Shown here: in pieces, positions 46,446 through 55,787 of the stretch | Layout: every line of letters begins with the position of its first letter | Position numbering within the stretch: the stretch's first letter is position 1 | Assembly: GCA_943787265.1 (NCBI GenBank) | Contig: CALSLT010000022.1 | Span: 62,001 to 126,000, forward strand | Direction: 5' to 3' | Source of the DNA: an uncultured Planctomycetaceae bacterium | GTDB lineage: Bacteria > Planctomycetota > Planctomycetia > Planctomycetales > Planctomycetaceae | DNA length: 64,000 nucleotides | The notes under the pieces: model-generated | Databases searched by the model: none | Seen by the model: only the letters and a program-made list of their open reading frames with translations | What the model was told of the DNA's origin: nothing | Translations under genes and position numbers: made by a program

Positions 46446-48767
46446 ATGCTCGACGGGCTTGTTCACTTCAGCGGATTGAGGCTGACGATGATTGTTCTGG
46501 TTGTCGCAGCCGCATGCTCGCCCGCGAGCGCCGATGATTGGCCATCGTGGCGCGGAAACAACCGCAATGCAGTCTCGAAGGAAACAGGTCTGATTGATTC
46601 GTGGCCGGTCGACGGACCGCCGGTTGAGTGGCGAGCGTCGGGGATTGGCAAAGGCTACTCAAGCGTTGTTGTGTCGAACGGACTTGTCTTCACGATGGGG
46701 CGGCTCGACAGCGACGTCTACTGTTTCGCGATTGAACTTCAAACCGGCGATCAGAGGTGGTCGACGAAAATTGGAACGACATCACGCAACGTAATGGCCA
46801 CTCCAACCGTGAATGGCGAATTCGTGTACGCGGTTGATCCTGATGGAGATCTGGTTTGCCTTCGAGTATCCAACGGCGAAATTGTGTGGCAGCGCAGCTA
46901 CGCCGATGAATTCGGTGGACGCCTTATGTCTGGGCGAGGCTACGGTGAATCGCCGCTTGTCGACGGCGACAGACTGATCTGCACACCCGGCGGTGAAGAC
47001 GCCATGCTCGTCGCACTTGATCGACGGACGGGTGAAGTCATCTGGAAATCGACCATGCCGGACATTGGTAAGAAGGGCCGCGACGGTGCAGCTTTCTCTT
47101 CCATTGTCATCTCGAACGCGGCCGGAGTTCGCCAGTATGTTCAGTTGGTCGGACGCGGGCTGGTCGGGGTTGAAGCGGAGAAGGGGCGGTTTCTTTGGGG
47201 CTACAACGACATTGCGAATCAGACCGCAAACATTCCAACGCCACTTGGACGCGGAGACTTTGTGTTTTCTGCCAATGGATACCACGCCGGCGGAGTGCTC
47301 CTGAAGATCGAACGCGACGAATCAGAAACCGGCGTCAGAGCGCACGAAGTTTACCGCTTGAAGGGTAACCGTTTTCAGAACCATCATGGCGGATTCGTGC
47401 TGATTGACGATCACATCTTCGGGGGGCATGGCAGCAACAACGGCCTGCCGACGTGCATCGAGTTTGAGACCGGGAAGATCGCTTGGAAGCAGCGTGGTGC
47501 GGGCACCGGGTCGGCCTCTGTCGTCGCTGCCGACGGAAATCTCTACTTCCATTATCAGGACGGAGCGGTCGCGCTGATCGAAGCAACGTCCGAGGAGTAC
47601 CGCTTGAAAGGGACATTCAGTTTGCCGAACGCTGGCGGCGATAGTTGGTCGCATCCAGTGATTGCTGACGGAAAACTGTTTCTCCGAGAGCAGGATGATT
47701 TATCGGTTTACAACCTTCGGCGTGAAGCGTCGTCCATTCCGTCTTCAGTTCCGACGACGGTTGGTCCCGAGTTCGCGGAGCTGGTTCGACTGGGGGCGTC
47801 GGTCACGATTCTCTCAGCCGATGCGAGCAAGAGTCAGCAGCGGATGTTTGGTTTTGCGATCGGTGTCGGCAATGAACTGTTGCCCGTTGTCGCGTTGTCC
47901 GATCGGCATGTGGGAGCTGATGGAGCATTGGTCGAGGCTGTCGCGAACGAACTACGGAGTTTGAAGTCTGTGTTTATCCTGGACGTGGCCGGTTCTCGTG
48001 TCGGTGCCAACGGGATTCGTCAGGCTGCGGGTTTTAAGTCGCTTGTCGGGCTGAATCTTGCGGTGTGTGAGCGGGTTGATGATCAGGCCCTTGAACCTCT
48101 GCGAGCTGCAGAAGGATTGCGCGTTTTGATTGTCACCGGAACGAGCATCGGTCCCGCCGGGCTTGCACACATTTCGGAATTGCCTGACCTGGTGGCGCTG
48201 GATCTTGAAGTTTGCGACAACGTATCGGATTCGGCATGTGACGTGCTTACTCGGATGACAAGTCTCCGCGCTCTGAATCTCAAAAAGACCGCCTTTGAGA
48301 AGAAGCGGATTTCAGCGGCGGGATTGAAGAAGCTGGCCGGTCTTCAAAAGCTCGAAGTGCTGAATCTTTATGCGGAGTCAATTAACGACGAGGCGCTCAA
48401 GGAACTGGCGCCGCTTGCGAACTTGCGCGAGCTGGACCTCAGCCTGACTTCAGTCAGCGACTCCGGGGTGAGACATCTGACTGGACTGAAAAAGCTGTCC
48501 AGTCTGACGCTGTTGTATTCAGAAGGTTTCGCAGGGCCGAAGATCACCAATGCTGGATTGAAGCCACTCTCAGAGATGACTCAACTGACGACGTTAAGTC
48601 TCGTCGGCGCGAAGATCGACGATGCAGGCGTTGATGATCTGATGCGGTTGCGAAACCTCAAGCGATTGACGCTGGTTGGTTCTCGACTGTCCGTCGGCGG
48701 GGTGAAACGGCTTCAAGTCGCACTCCCGGATTGCGAAATCGAATCCGATAATCGGCTGCAGAAGTGA
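46446..48767 (+). CDS. Exported PQQ-type beta-propeller fused to leucine-rich repeats
   Basis: 773 residues from the ATG at 46446 (GGAAAG upstream; signal peptide LTMIVLVVAAACSPASA). The open frame extends further upstream but overlaps the DUF1501 gene, so this start is preferred. Residues 30-420: outer-membrane-protein-assembly/PQQ-like propeller opening with WPSWRGNNRNAVSKE, TGDQRWSTKIG, NGEIVWQRSY, TGEVIWKS, TGKIAWKQRG. Residues 490-770: eight or so RI-type leucine-rich repeats (LVALDLEVCDNVSD, LRALNLKKTAF, LEVLNLYAESIND, LRELDLSLTSVSD). No quinone-dehydrogenase residues were seen; a structural or binding role is likelier. Confidence 0.88.
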   Translation: MLDGLVHFSGLRLTMIVLVVAAACSPASADDWPSWRGNNRNAVSKETGLIDSWPVDGPPVEWRASGIGKGYSSVVVSNGLVFTMGRLDSDVYCFAIELQTGDQRWSTKIGTTSRNVMATPTVNGEFVYAVDPDGDLVCLRVSNGEIVWQRSYADEFGGRLMSGRGYGESPLVDGDRLICTPGGEDAMLVALDRRTGEVIWKSTMPDIGKKGRDGAAFSSIVISNAAGVRQYVQLVGRGLVGVEAEKGRFLWGYNDIANQTANIPTPLGRGDFVFSANGYHAGGVLLKIERDESETGVRAHEVYRLKGNRFQNHHGGFVLIDDHIFGGHGSNNGLPTCIEFETGKIAWKQRGAGTGSASVVAADGNLYFHYQDGAVALIEATSEEYRLKGTFSLPNAGGDSWSHPVIADGKLFLREQDDLSVYNLRREASSIPSSVPTTVGPEFAELVRLGASVTILSADASKSQQRMFGFAIGVGNELLPVVALSDRHVGADGALVEAVANELRSLKSVFILDVAGSRVGANGIRQAAGFKSLVGLNLAVCERVDDQALEPLRAAEGLRVLIVTGTSIGPAGLAHISELPDLVALDLEVCDNVSDSACDVLTRMTSLRALNLKKTAFEKKRISAAGLKKLAGLQKLEVLNLYAESINDEALKELAPLANLRELDLSLTSVSDSGVRHLTGLKKLSSLTLLYSEGFAGPKITNAGLKPLSEMTQLTTLSLVGAKIDDAGVDDLMRLRNLKRLTLVGSRLSVGGVKRLQVALPDCEIESDNRLQK

Positions 48768-48817
48768 CGGATGTTGATGTGCGCATCGAAGTCGGGATGT
48801 GCTTCCGAATCAACCGC

Positions 48818-49699
48818 TTAGAGATTCCAAACGCGGGCGGTGCGGTCGAAGGCGGCGGACGCCAATTGGTTGCCATCGGTCGACCACGCAATGTCGTAAA
48901 TCGTGTTGCGGTGGCCTTTGAGCGTTTGCTCAATCTGGCCTGTCGAAGCGTCCTGAATCTGGATCAGCGAATCGCTGCCGCCTGACGCCAGGTGAACGCC
49001 GTCCGGCGAGAACTCCAATGTCTTCACCATGCCTTTGTGGTTTTCAAACGTCCGTTCCAACGTGCCGGAAGAAAAGTTCCACAGTCTTACGGTCGGAGAC
49101 TCTTCGCTGGCTGCGAGGATCGTTCCGTCCGGCGAAAACGCCAGGCTTTGAATTCGTTTGGGATGGGGGCCGATTTCTCGAACCTGTTTCTTTGATTCCA
49201 CATCCCAGACGCGGATCAATAGATCATGTCCGGCTGAGGCGATGTGTTTGCCGTCCGGCGAGAATGCCACGCAGGTTACAAAGTCTGTGTGTCCTTTCAG
49301 CGTGGCCGATGCTCGGCCATTGGCGACGTCCCACACGATCACGTTCTTGTCGTGCGAACCTGAAACCGCGGTCGCTCCGTCGGGGGCTGGAGCCATGCAT
49401 GTCAGGTAAGTCTGATGGCCGGGCATTGTCGCCTTAAGTTTGCCTTCAGCCAGATCCCACGTCCGCAACGTCTTGTCGAGGCTTGCCGAAAGCAGCGTCG
49501 AGTCTCCATCCTGAAACGACACCGTGCAGATGGCTTCGCGGTGTCCTTCCAGGCGAAACTTCTGCTTGCCAGAGGGCAGCTCCCAAATCTTGATCGCCTT
49601 ATCGAGACTTCCCGACGCCAGCAGATTGGCGTCCGCGGAGAAAGCGACCGAGTAAACCGCGTTGTTGTGACGAAGCGTCAGAGTTGGTTCGATAATCAC
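48818..49699 (-). CDS. Seven-bladed WD40 repeat protein
   Basis: 293 residues made wholly of seven WD40 units, from NAVYSVAFSADANLLASGSLDKAIKIWEL to NTIYDIAWSTDGNQLASAAFDRTARVWNL. Seven blades make a closed propeller. There is no signal peptide, so it should be cytosolic and serve as a protein-contact platform. It converges with the PQQ/LRR gene and is downstream of nothing on its own strand within 110 bases. Confidence 0.93.
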   Translation of the reverse strand: MIIEPTLTLRHNNAVYSVAFSADANLLASGSLDKAIKIWELPSGKQKFRLEGHREAICTVSFQDGDSTLLSASLDKTLRTWDLAEGKLKATMPGHQTYLTCMAPAPDGATAVSGSHDKNVIVWDVANGRASATLKGHTDFVTCVAFSPDGKHIASAGHDLLIRVWDVESKKQVREIGPHPKRIQSLAFSPDGTILAASEESPTVRLWNFSSGTLERTFENHKGMVKTLEFSPDGVHLASGGSDSLIQIQDASTGQIEQTLKGHRNTIYDIAWSTDGNQLASAAFDRTARVWNL

Positions 49700-49811
49700 G
49701 GCGAGTCACTGTCTTTCGCGTTGCGACGTTAGCATATAAATCAGGAGAGCTCTGGAAGATCACCGAAGCTCGGCCGCCAGTCACCCGATCCTCAAGCGAG
49801 AAGCCCGAAAC

Positions 49812-51170
49812 TCAAATCAGCTCGGGCAGCGGCTGATATTTTGAATGGTCAACCAGGTACTGCGGCCGGCCGGTCATGTCGTTAATTGTTGTGTGATCAA
49901 CGTTCAGGCCGAGGTTGTGGTACATCGTTGCGAAGATTTCCTGAAAGTGGACCGGACGTTTTGTCGGACGTTCGGCTCGCGAGTTGGTTTCGCCGATAAT
50001 TTGCCCCGTTCGCATCTCGCCTCCAGCCAACATCGCACATCCCACAGCCGGCCAGTGATCGCGGCCACCTTTCTTATTGATCTTCGGAGTACGGCCGAAT
50101 TCGCCCCACACAAGGACCGACGTGTCTTTGTCCATGCCTCGCTCTTTCAGGTCGTCGAGCAATGCAGAAAGAGCCTGATCCAGTGCGGGGATGTGATCTC
50201 GGGCGTTGTCGAAGTTTGTGCCGTGCGGCTGACCATGCCAGTCCCAGCGACCGAACGACAGCGTTACCACGCGAGCACCGGCTTCGACCAGCCGCCGTGC
50301 GACAAGCATGTCTTCGTTTCTTAACCAGCCAGCGTCTCCGTAACCTGCGGGTTCTGTTGTGCCGAATCCGTATCGCTCGCGCAGGGCTGGATCCTCTCGT
50401 TCAACATCGAGGGCTTCCGCCAGTTTGCCCGACGTCAGAATGTCGAATGCCTGCTGGTAGTAAGTATCCATTCCCTCGATGACGTCGGCAGCTTCCAGTC
50501 GCTGTTTCAGAACATCGATTTGCTGCAGGAGGGTTCGCCGGTCTCGCAGCTTTTTCAGGTTCATGCCGTTGAGGACAAGGTCCTTGCTGCCTGACGCGTT
50601 CGGTGCGAATGGCGCATGAGCCAGACCTGCAAAACCGGGCTGTCCGGGATCAGACCAGAACGCTCCACCGATCCTTGGCTGAAGGGCAACAGCCGCTGGA
50701 GTTTCGTTATTCACCGGGCCCTGCAGTTTCGAAACTGCTGAACTGAAACACGGCCATCCGCCTGGTGGTTGGTTCCTCGTGGGGTGCCCATGCAGACATT
50801 GGTAAGCCGCATGACGTCCTTCTGAACCGACCAGCGTCCGGATTACCGCCAGGCGGTCCATTCGCTGAGACAGTAGAGGCATGTGCTCGCAGACGTCGAT
50901 CCCCGGCACGTTCGAGCGGATTGGCGAAAATTCACCGCGATACTCGACCGCCGCTTCCGGTTTCAGATCGACCATGTCCTGGTGCGGAGGTCCGCCAGCC
51001 AGAAAGACCATGATCACCGACTTGTGCGACTTTCCCGTACCGTTCTTCGCTTCGGCCTGAAGTAGTTGTGGAAGACTCAGTCCACCCATCGCCAGGCCGC
51101 CGACCTGAAGAAACGATCGACGTGAAACACCGTCACATAATTTGAGACCGGGGCCGTTTATGGTCAGCAT
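49812..51170 (-). CDS. DUF1501 secreted protein
   Basis: 452 residues. Tat-like signal DGVSRRSFLQVGGLAMGGLSL. Core: VIMVFLAGGPPHQDMVDLKPEAAVEYRGEFSPI near 53, GRHAAYQCLHGHP, SVLVWGEFGRTPKINKKGGRDHWPAVGCAMLAGGEM, ATMYHNLGLNVDHTTI. Lies 82 bases after the MFS/spermidine-synthase-like gene on the same strand. Third DUF1501 copy in the window; unlike that at 42532 it has no PSD1 neighbour. Confidence 0.93.
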   Translation of the reverse strand: MLTINGPGLKLCDGVSRRSFLQVGGLAMGGLSLPQLLQAEAKNGTGKSHKSVIMVFLAGGPPHQDMVDLKPEAAVEYRGEFSPIRSNVPGIDVCEHMPLLSQRMDRLAVIRTLVGSEGRHAAYQCLHGHPTRNQPPGGWPCFSSAVSKLQGPVNNETPAAVALQPRIGGAFWSDPGQPGFAGLAHAPFAPNASGSKDLVLNGMNLKKLRDRRTLLQQIDVLKQRLEAADVIEGMDTYYQQAFDILTSGKLAEALDVEREDPALRERYGFGTTEPAGYGDAGWLRNEDMLVARRLVEAGARVVTLSFGRWDWHGQPHGTNFDNARDHIPALDQALSALLDDLKERGMDKDTSVLVWGEFGRTPKINKKGGRDHWPAVGCAMLAGGEMRTGQIIGETNSRAERPTKRPVHFQEIFATMYHNLGLNVDHTTINDMTGRPQYLVDHSKYQPLPELI

Positions 51171-51252
51171 GAGATCACCTTTCCGGGACGCTCGTCATTC
51201 ACCCAAGAGTCGAAGACATCAGCATACCCTGGCAACGTCCGATCGCACAGAA

Positions 51253-54200
51253 TCAACCGCCCGAATGAGCCTGCTCGCGAACCTGTTCGTACAGTTTTCG
51301 AACGTCGTCGGCTCGTTGTTTCTGCCAGGCATTCGCGGGCTGCAGCTCTGCGATGCCGCTGAGGACTTCTTCCGAAACCGACAACGCCATCTCACGAGTG
51401 ACAGCGTAAGGTTGCGCATTCATAACATCGGTCAGGTGATAAGCCGACTCCAGCCAGGCATCGGAATCGCCCGCCTGCTTTGCCGCCCAAAGCCGAACCA
51501 GCGACGCAAACACGGTTGTCTCTCCCCCCAGCGACCGGTCTGCCAGTTCGAGTGCTTCGCGGCCGTACCCCACGCTTCGGCCGGGGGTTGTGACCTTGGT
51601 TCGCCAGAGTGCTCGGAATGCCAGAGCCAGCGGCTGGCTGCTCGAACCGTTCTCGGCAGTTCCGAGCGTTCCATCCAACATCTGAAGCGTCGCCCAGTCT
51701 TTGCGATAGTACGCCGATGTCGCTTGAACAAGAGCGACTTCGATCGACAGGCCCGTTGAAACTGGTTGAATGAGTTCGACGGTGCCGCGGCCTTGAGCTA
51801 ACTCGGGTAGCTCCTGCTCGATCAACTTGTACCTCGCCTCGCGATTGCCCGGCTCAATTTTGAGTACCGAACGAAAGAACCTTTGCGAGTCCTCAGTCCG
51901 TCCACCGTAAGCTGCCAGGAATCCGTCGGCCAGAAGCCGATCAACTGAATCTGGAATCGAATCAGCCACCGCGCGAGCACGTTTTCGCATCTGCATTAAC
52001 GCCAACGCTCGGACGACTTTTGCGGACGAAAAGTTCAATCGCTCCATGAGTGACGGCTTGCCGGCTCTCGCTACTAACGGATCGACGTCTCGGAAGACTG
52101 TTTCAGCATCCTCAAGCAACGCCTCAGTGGACAGCTTGCTGGCTCCTGTTGCGAGCGGATTGCGGTTGTCGGTCAGCGGCAACGCACGTTCGCAGAAAGC
52201 TTCTAGATCATCGTGTTCAGCCGCGAGTGTTGCCGCGACGTCGTACACCGTGTTTAAGCCGAGCCAACGCATTGAACGTAGACCTCGGCGAAGTGGCAGG
52301 CCAGTCTCGGCGATCTGTTTTTCAACATCGAGCGGACTTTGAGATGCCAGAAACAGAAGCAGTCCAGAGTGCGGTTGATAAACTCTGACGTTCTCAAACG
52401 AGTCGAGCATCGTCGCGCCGAGCGATCGCAATAGCTCCTTGTCTACATAATGAGAATTCATCCATTGCAGAAAGACACCGTCTTCGCTGAGTCGGCTCCG
52501 CACAAGCTGCATGAACTCACGCGTGTAGAGATGCGAGGCGCCGGCCGACCAGGGATGCGACGGCTGAGAAACGATTGCGTCGTAGTTTTTTGCCGTCAGC
52601 GACATCGCTCCCCGAGCATCGTTAAAGACAATCTTCAACCGGGGATCACTGAGTGGATCGGACTCGCGAAATTCAGAAAGTGTTCGAACTGCGTCGACAA
52701 CTTTCGGTTCGAGTTCGATCGTGTCGATGCTCTCAATTGTTTCAGGGACGCCGTTCACCGCACTCCCTCCGCCGAAGCCGATGATCAACATCGACTTTGC
52801 ATCGGGCCGTGCGAGCACAGGTAATGTCGTCAGCCACCGAGCCCCGGCTTCAGCTCCAGCTACCGCGCCGCGCGGGGCGATTTCAGACTCAGGCAGGCCA
52901 TTGGTCAGTAACCGGTATCCTCCCGTCGTTCGCGTAACCATGACCGTCGACGACGCTCCGATCGACGAGTATTCGATTTCGGACGTCATCGCGATGTTGT
53001 TCAGTGGGAGGTGCCTGAGAATCAGATTCGGGCCGCAGGTGCAGAGCAGGGCGACTGCCACGACAGGAACGGCAATCGTGCCGCCGAGAAATCGCGAAGA
53101 CACACGTTGTCGAACTGGGGACTCCAGCAGAAGGCTCCAGATCACGACGGCAAGGTTGGCGAAAACGCCGACGGCGATCGTGCCGTGAAAACCCAGTTCT
53201 GGCAGGAAAAGCCGTCCCGCGAAAAGCGAACCAACGATCGCTCCCAGCGTGCTGGCTGCGTACAGGCGGCCGGTCGTTGCTGCGAGTTGCCTATCGTTGT
53301 CAGTTGAGGTTTTTCTGGCTGAGCCGTGTTGTGTTGAGATTTGGATGGCCAGCGGAAGAGACATTCCGATCGCGATGGTCGACGGAAGAAGCACTGTCAG
53401 GCACAGGCCAACGTTTGCCAGAAAACCTCCGGACAATCCTGCGCCGATCCACGTACTGGCCAACGAAACCAGGTCGACTCCTGAGAAGGCAATCACAGTC
53501 GCTAGAATCGTCGCCAGTTGAGCGACGGCGAAACATCGGACGGCCGACCGGCCTTGAGCAATCAACCGACTCGCCCAACAACTTCCGATCGCGATGCCGG
53601 TCAGAAATGCTGCGAGCATCGTTGCGAAGGAGTGCAGGCTGCCGCCGAGCACTTGCCCAAGCAGCCGCGTCCACAAGACTTCGTACGTAAACGACGCGGC
53701 GCTGGCCAGGGCGATAATGGCCGGTAACCATCGCAGGCCGAACCGTGGACCGTTCGATAGGCCAGCAAGCGGGGCAGACACTTCAGTTTGCGGCAGGCCA
53801 CTTACGCCGACATTGGATTGTTCAGGAACAAGCCGCTCGCTGTTCGAAGCTTCATGGTCGGACGACGTAAGGCCGTCTTCAGCCGCTTTCCGCTCCAGCC
53901 AGAAGGCGATTCCGAAGACGAGCAGATTGACAGAGGCACCGACGAAAACCGTCGCCTGCAATCCGACCGCTGGAAGAATGAAAAACGCCGTCGACAGCGT
54001 TCCCAGGACAGCTCCGAGCGTGTTGATCCCGTAAAGCAAACCGACAGTGCTCGCTCCAGACCGCGAGCTGTTTCCGGAGCCTTCCGCGTGCCTTGCAAGC
54101 AGCGGCAGAGTTGCACCCATGCAGGCGGTCGGGAGAAGAATCAGCAGAAAGGCCAGCGTCGAGTCCAGAGACACTTCCATTAAACCGCTGGCCGCTGGAA

Positions 54201-54570
54201 GTTCAGGCTGGCTGCCACAGATGGCAATTCGAATCGCATCGGCTGCGTGCAGGCCGAAAGGGACGAGCAATGCTCCGCCAGCGACGCCCAGCTCAAGCAG
54301 ACCATAAGCCAGGACTGGCCGTTTGATGCGATGTTCCCACCGAGCCGCCAGCCACGCTCCGAGAGCCAGGCCGCCCATGTAAGAAGCAAGGATTGCTCCC
54401 AGAGCCGCTTCAGACGTCCCGAAAATGGCTGCAAACTGCCGCAACCAGACGGTTTCGTAAAGCAGCCCCGCAAACCCCGACAGGAAAAAGCAAACACCAA
54501 CGCCAGCCAGCAGTTGTGTTCTCGCTGTCATCTGATTCGTGCCGGAATCCGGCAAACTCTGAGCATCCAT
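51253..54570 (-). CDS. Fused MFS-like membrane domain + spermidine-synthase-like domain + TPR-like tail
   Basis: 1105 residues. Residues 20-530 carry about twelve to fourteen membrane segments (GVCFFLSGFAGLLYETVWLRQFAAIFG, GLRWLPAIIALASAASFTYEVLWTRLLG). The repeated FAGLLYE-VW-R motif at the start of each half shows an internal duplication typical of this fused family. Residues 555-760 form a class-I methyltransferase-like spermidine-synthase fold: MLIIGFGGGSAVNG, TIELEPKVVDAV, PRLKIVFNDARG, YDAIVSQPSHPWSAGASHLY. Residues 850-1100 are helical TPR-like repeats. Putrescine-binding residues cannot be confirmed, so actual polyamine synthesis is doubtful; many such proteins are of unknown function. 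123 bases downstream of the SPFH operon, so it may be cotranscribed. Confidence 0.88.
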   Translation of the reverse strand: MDAQSLPDSGTNQMTARTQLLAGVGVCFFLSGFAGLLYETVWLRQFAAIFGTSEAALGAILASYMGGLALGAWLAARWEHRIKRPVLAYGLLELGVAGGALLVPFGLHAADAIRIAICGSQPELPAASGLMEVSLDSTLAFLLILLPTACMGATLPLLARHAEGSGNSSRSGASTVGLLYGINTLGAVLGTLSTAFFILPAVGLQATVFVGASVNLLVFGIAFWLERKAAEDGLTSSDHEASNSERLVPEQSNVGVSGLPQTEVSAPLAGLSNGPRFGLRWLPAIIALASAASFTYEVLWTRLLGQVLGGSLHSFATMLAAFLTGIAIGSCWASRLIAQGRSAVRCFAVAQLATILATVIAFSGVDLVSLASTWIGAGLSGGFLANVGLCLTVLLPSTIAIGMSLPLAIQISTQHGSARKTSTDNDRQLAATTGRLYAASTLGAIVGSLFAGRLFLPELGFHGTIAVGVFANLAVVIWSLLLESPVRQRVSSRFLGGTIAVPVVAVALLCTCGPNLILRHLPLNNIAMTSEIEYSSIGASSTVMVTRTTGGYRLLTNGLPESEIAPRGAVAGAEAGARWLTTLPVLARPDAKSMLIIGFGGGSAVNGVPETIESIDTIELEPKVVDAVRTLSEFRESDPLSDPRLKIVFNDARGAMSLTAKNYDAIVSQPSHPWSAGASHLYTREFMQLVRSRLSEDGVFLQWMNSHYVDKELLRSLGATMLDSFENVRVYQPHSGLLLFLASQSPLDVEKQIAETGLPLRRGLRSMRWLGLNTVYDVAATLAAEHDDLEAFCERALPLTDNRNPLATGASKLSTEALLEDAETVFRDVDPLVARAGKPSLMERLNFSSAKVVRALALMQMRKRARAVADSIPDSVDRLLADGFLAAYGGRTEDSQRFFRSVLKIEPGNREARYKLIEQELPELAQGRGTVELIQPVSTGLSIEVALVQATSAYYRKDWATLQMLDGTLGTAENGSSSQPLALAFRALWRTKVTTPGRSVGYGREALELADRSLGGETTVFASLVRLWAAKQAGDSDAWLESAYHLTDVMNAQPYAVTREMALSVSEEVLSGIAELQPANAWQKQRADDVRKLYEQVREQAHSGG

Positions 54571-54692
54571 GCTTCAGCCAGTCTGTATCTGAAATCGCCA
54601 TAAATTTCGTGGAGAAACCTCAGCGATCGATACAGTGAATCGGCCAAAACTGTCAACACGCGTTGCGGTTTCGGAGCCGAATTCGATATTTG

Positions 54693-55787
54693 TCACTGTC
54701 CGTTGGGATTTCGATGCAGCGTGATATCCACCTGCTCTCCCGAATCCAGTAACACCTTCGCGTCGACTTTCTGCAGGACTTCTTCCAATGTGTCGATGAA
54801 CTCTCGCCGCAAGGCCATCTGTCGGACTTCGGAGTAGCTTGATGGTCGGTTTTCTGACGCAACCACGAATTGGTCGATCAGCCGATTGAAGCTCTCCGCT
54901 TCTGCGGCGGCAAGGTCCAGTTTTCTTTGAGCGTACGTCCGTGCTTCGTTCTTCAACTTTGCTGCTTCGGCGCTGCCCGCAGACTGACGCTGGGACTCGT
55001 AGTCCCGAGCGCGGTTGACGTACGTTTCTCGATCGGCCCGAGCATTCATGACGTCAACGAAATCAGCCTTCACTCGTACCGGCGGGGCGACGCTGGCGAT
55101 CGTGACGTCTTCCAGTTCGACGCCGATCGAATTCTCCTCAACCAATTGCGTCAATCGACTGAGCACCGCCCGCCTGATTTCGTTGTGGCCGAGCGTGTGT
55201 ACGAAATCGACGCCACTTCGCAGTACGACATCCGCCAGCACAGAGCTCGCCAGCAATTCCAGCCGTTGTTCAACGACAGTCGAACCAAACAGCCACTCGC
55301 TAACACGGTCGCTCGCAACTCGATAGCTCACGTTGAGCTGAACGTTCAACACATTCTTATCGCCGCTCAGCAATTGATCACTCTGCGAAGAGTTGATCGT
55401 CTGCAGAAAAGGCTCGTCGGGACCGAGGTCACCCAGCTCAGAGTTTCCAACGGAAACGGTTCGGACCTCATTGATCCTGACTCGGTCGATCTGAGTGATC
55501 GGCCAGGGCAGATGGAAATACAGTCCGCTGTTTCGCAAGAGTACGACGCCTGCGTCAGTCCGCTCAGCTTTGCCGAACACGCGAACAACCGCCGCTTCGT
55601 CGGCTCCGACAACGAAAATCCCGGAACATGCCCACGCGACACCCAACACGATCACGAGACTACACCACAGCAACCAGCGCGCAGTGTGAGTGACTACCGG
55701 ATCAAACGGCGACGCTCCAGGCGTAGCTCCGTCAGCAGGTGAGACCTCTTCAGACAAGCCGTCATTGAAGTTCGAAGAGCTACTCAT
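54693..55787 (-). CDS. HflK-like SPFH protein
   Basis: 364 residues. One N-terminal membrane segment (LLWCSLVIVLGVAWACSGIFVV, about 39-60), then the SPFH/band-7 domain: GADEAAVVRVFGKAERTDAG, LYFHLPWPITQIDRVRINEVRTVSVG, LLSGDKNVLNVQLNVSYRV, and VELEDVTIASVAPPVRVKADFVDVMNARADRETYVNRARDYESQ. A coiled coil of Ala/Glu heptads runs to about 310. These are HflK rather than HflC features. HflK and HflC form a cage around FtsH in the inner membrane in E. coli. The gene overlaps hflC-like 55780 by 8 bases; last of the three SPFH genes in the operon. No ftsH is in view. Confidence 0.88.
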   Translation of the reverse strand: MSSSSNFNDGLSEEVSPADGATPGASPFDPVVTHTARWLLWCSLVIVLGVAWACSGIFVVGADEAAVVRVFGKAERTDAGVVLLRNSGLYFHLPWPITQIDRVRINEVRTVSVGNSELGDLGPDEPFLQTINSSQSDQLLSGDKNVLNVQLNVSYRVASDRVSEWLFGSTVVEQRLELLASSVLADVVLRSGVDFVHTLGHNEIRRAVLSRLTQLVEENSIGVELEDVTIASVAPPVRVKADFVDVMNARADRETYVNRARDYESQRQSAGSAEAAKLKNEARTYAQRKLDLAAAEAESFNRLIDQFVVASENRPSSYSEVRQMALRREFIDTLEEVLQKVDAKVLLDSGEQVDITLHRNPNGQ

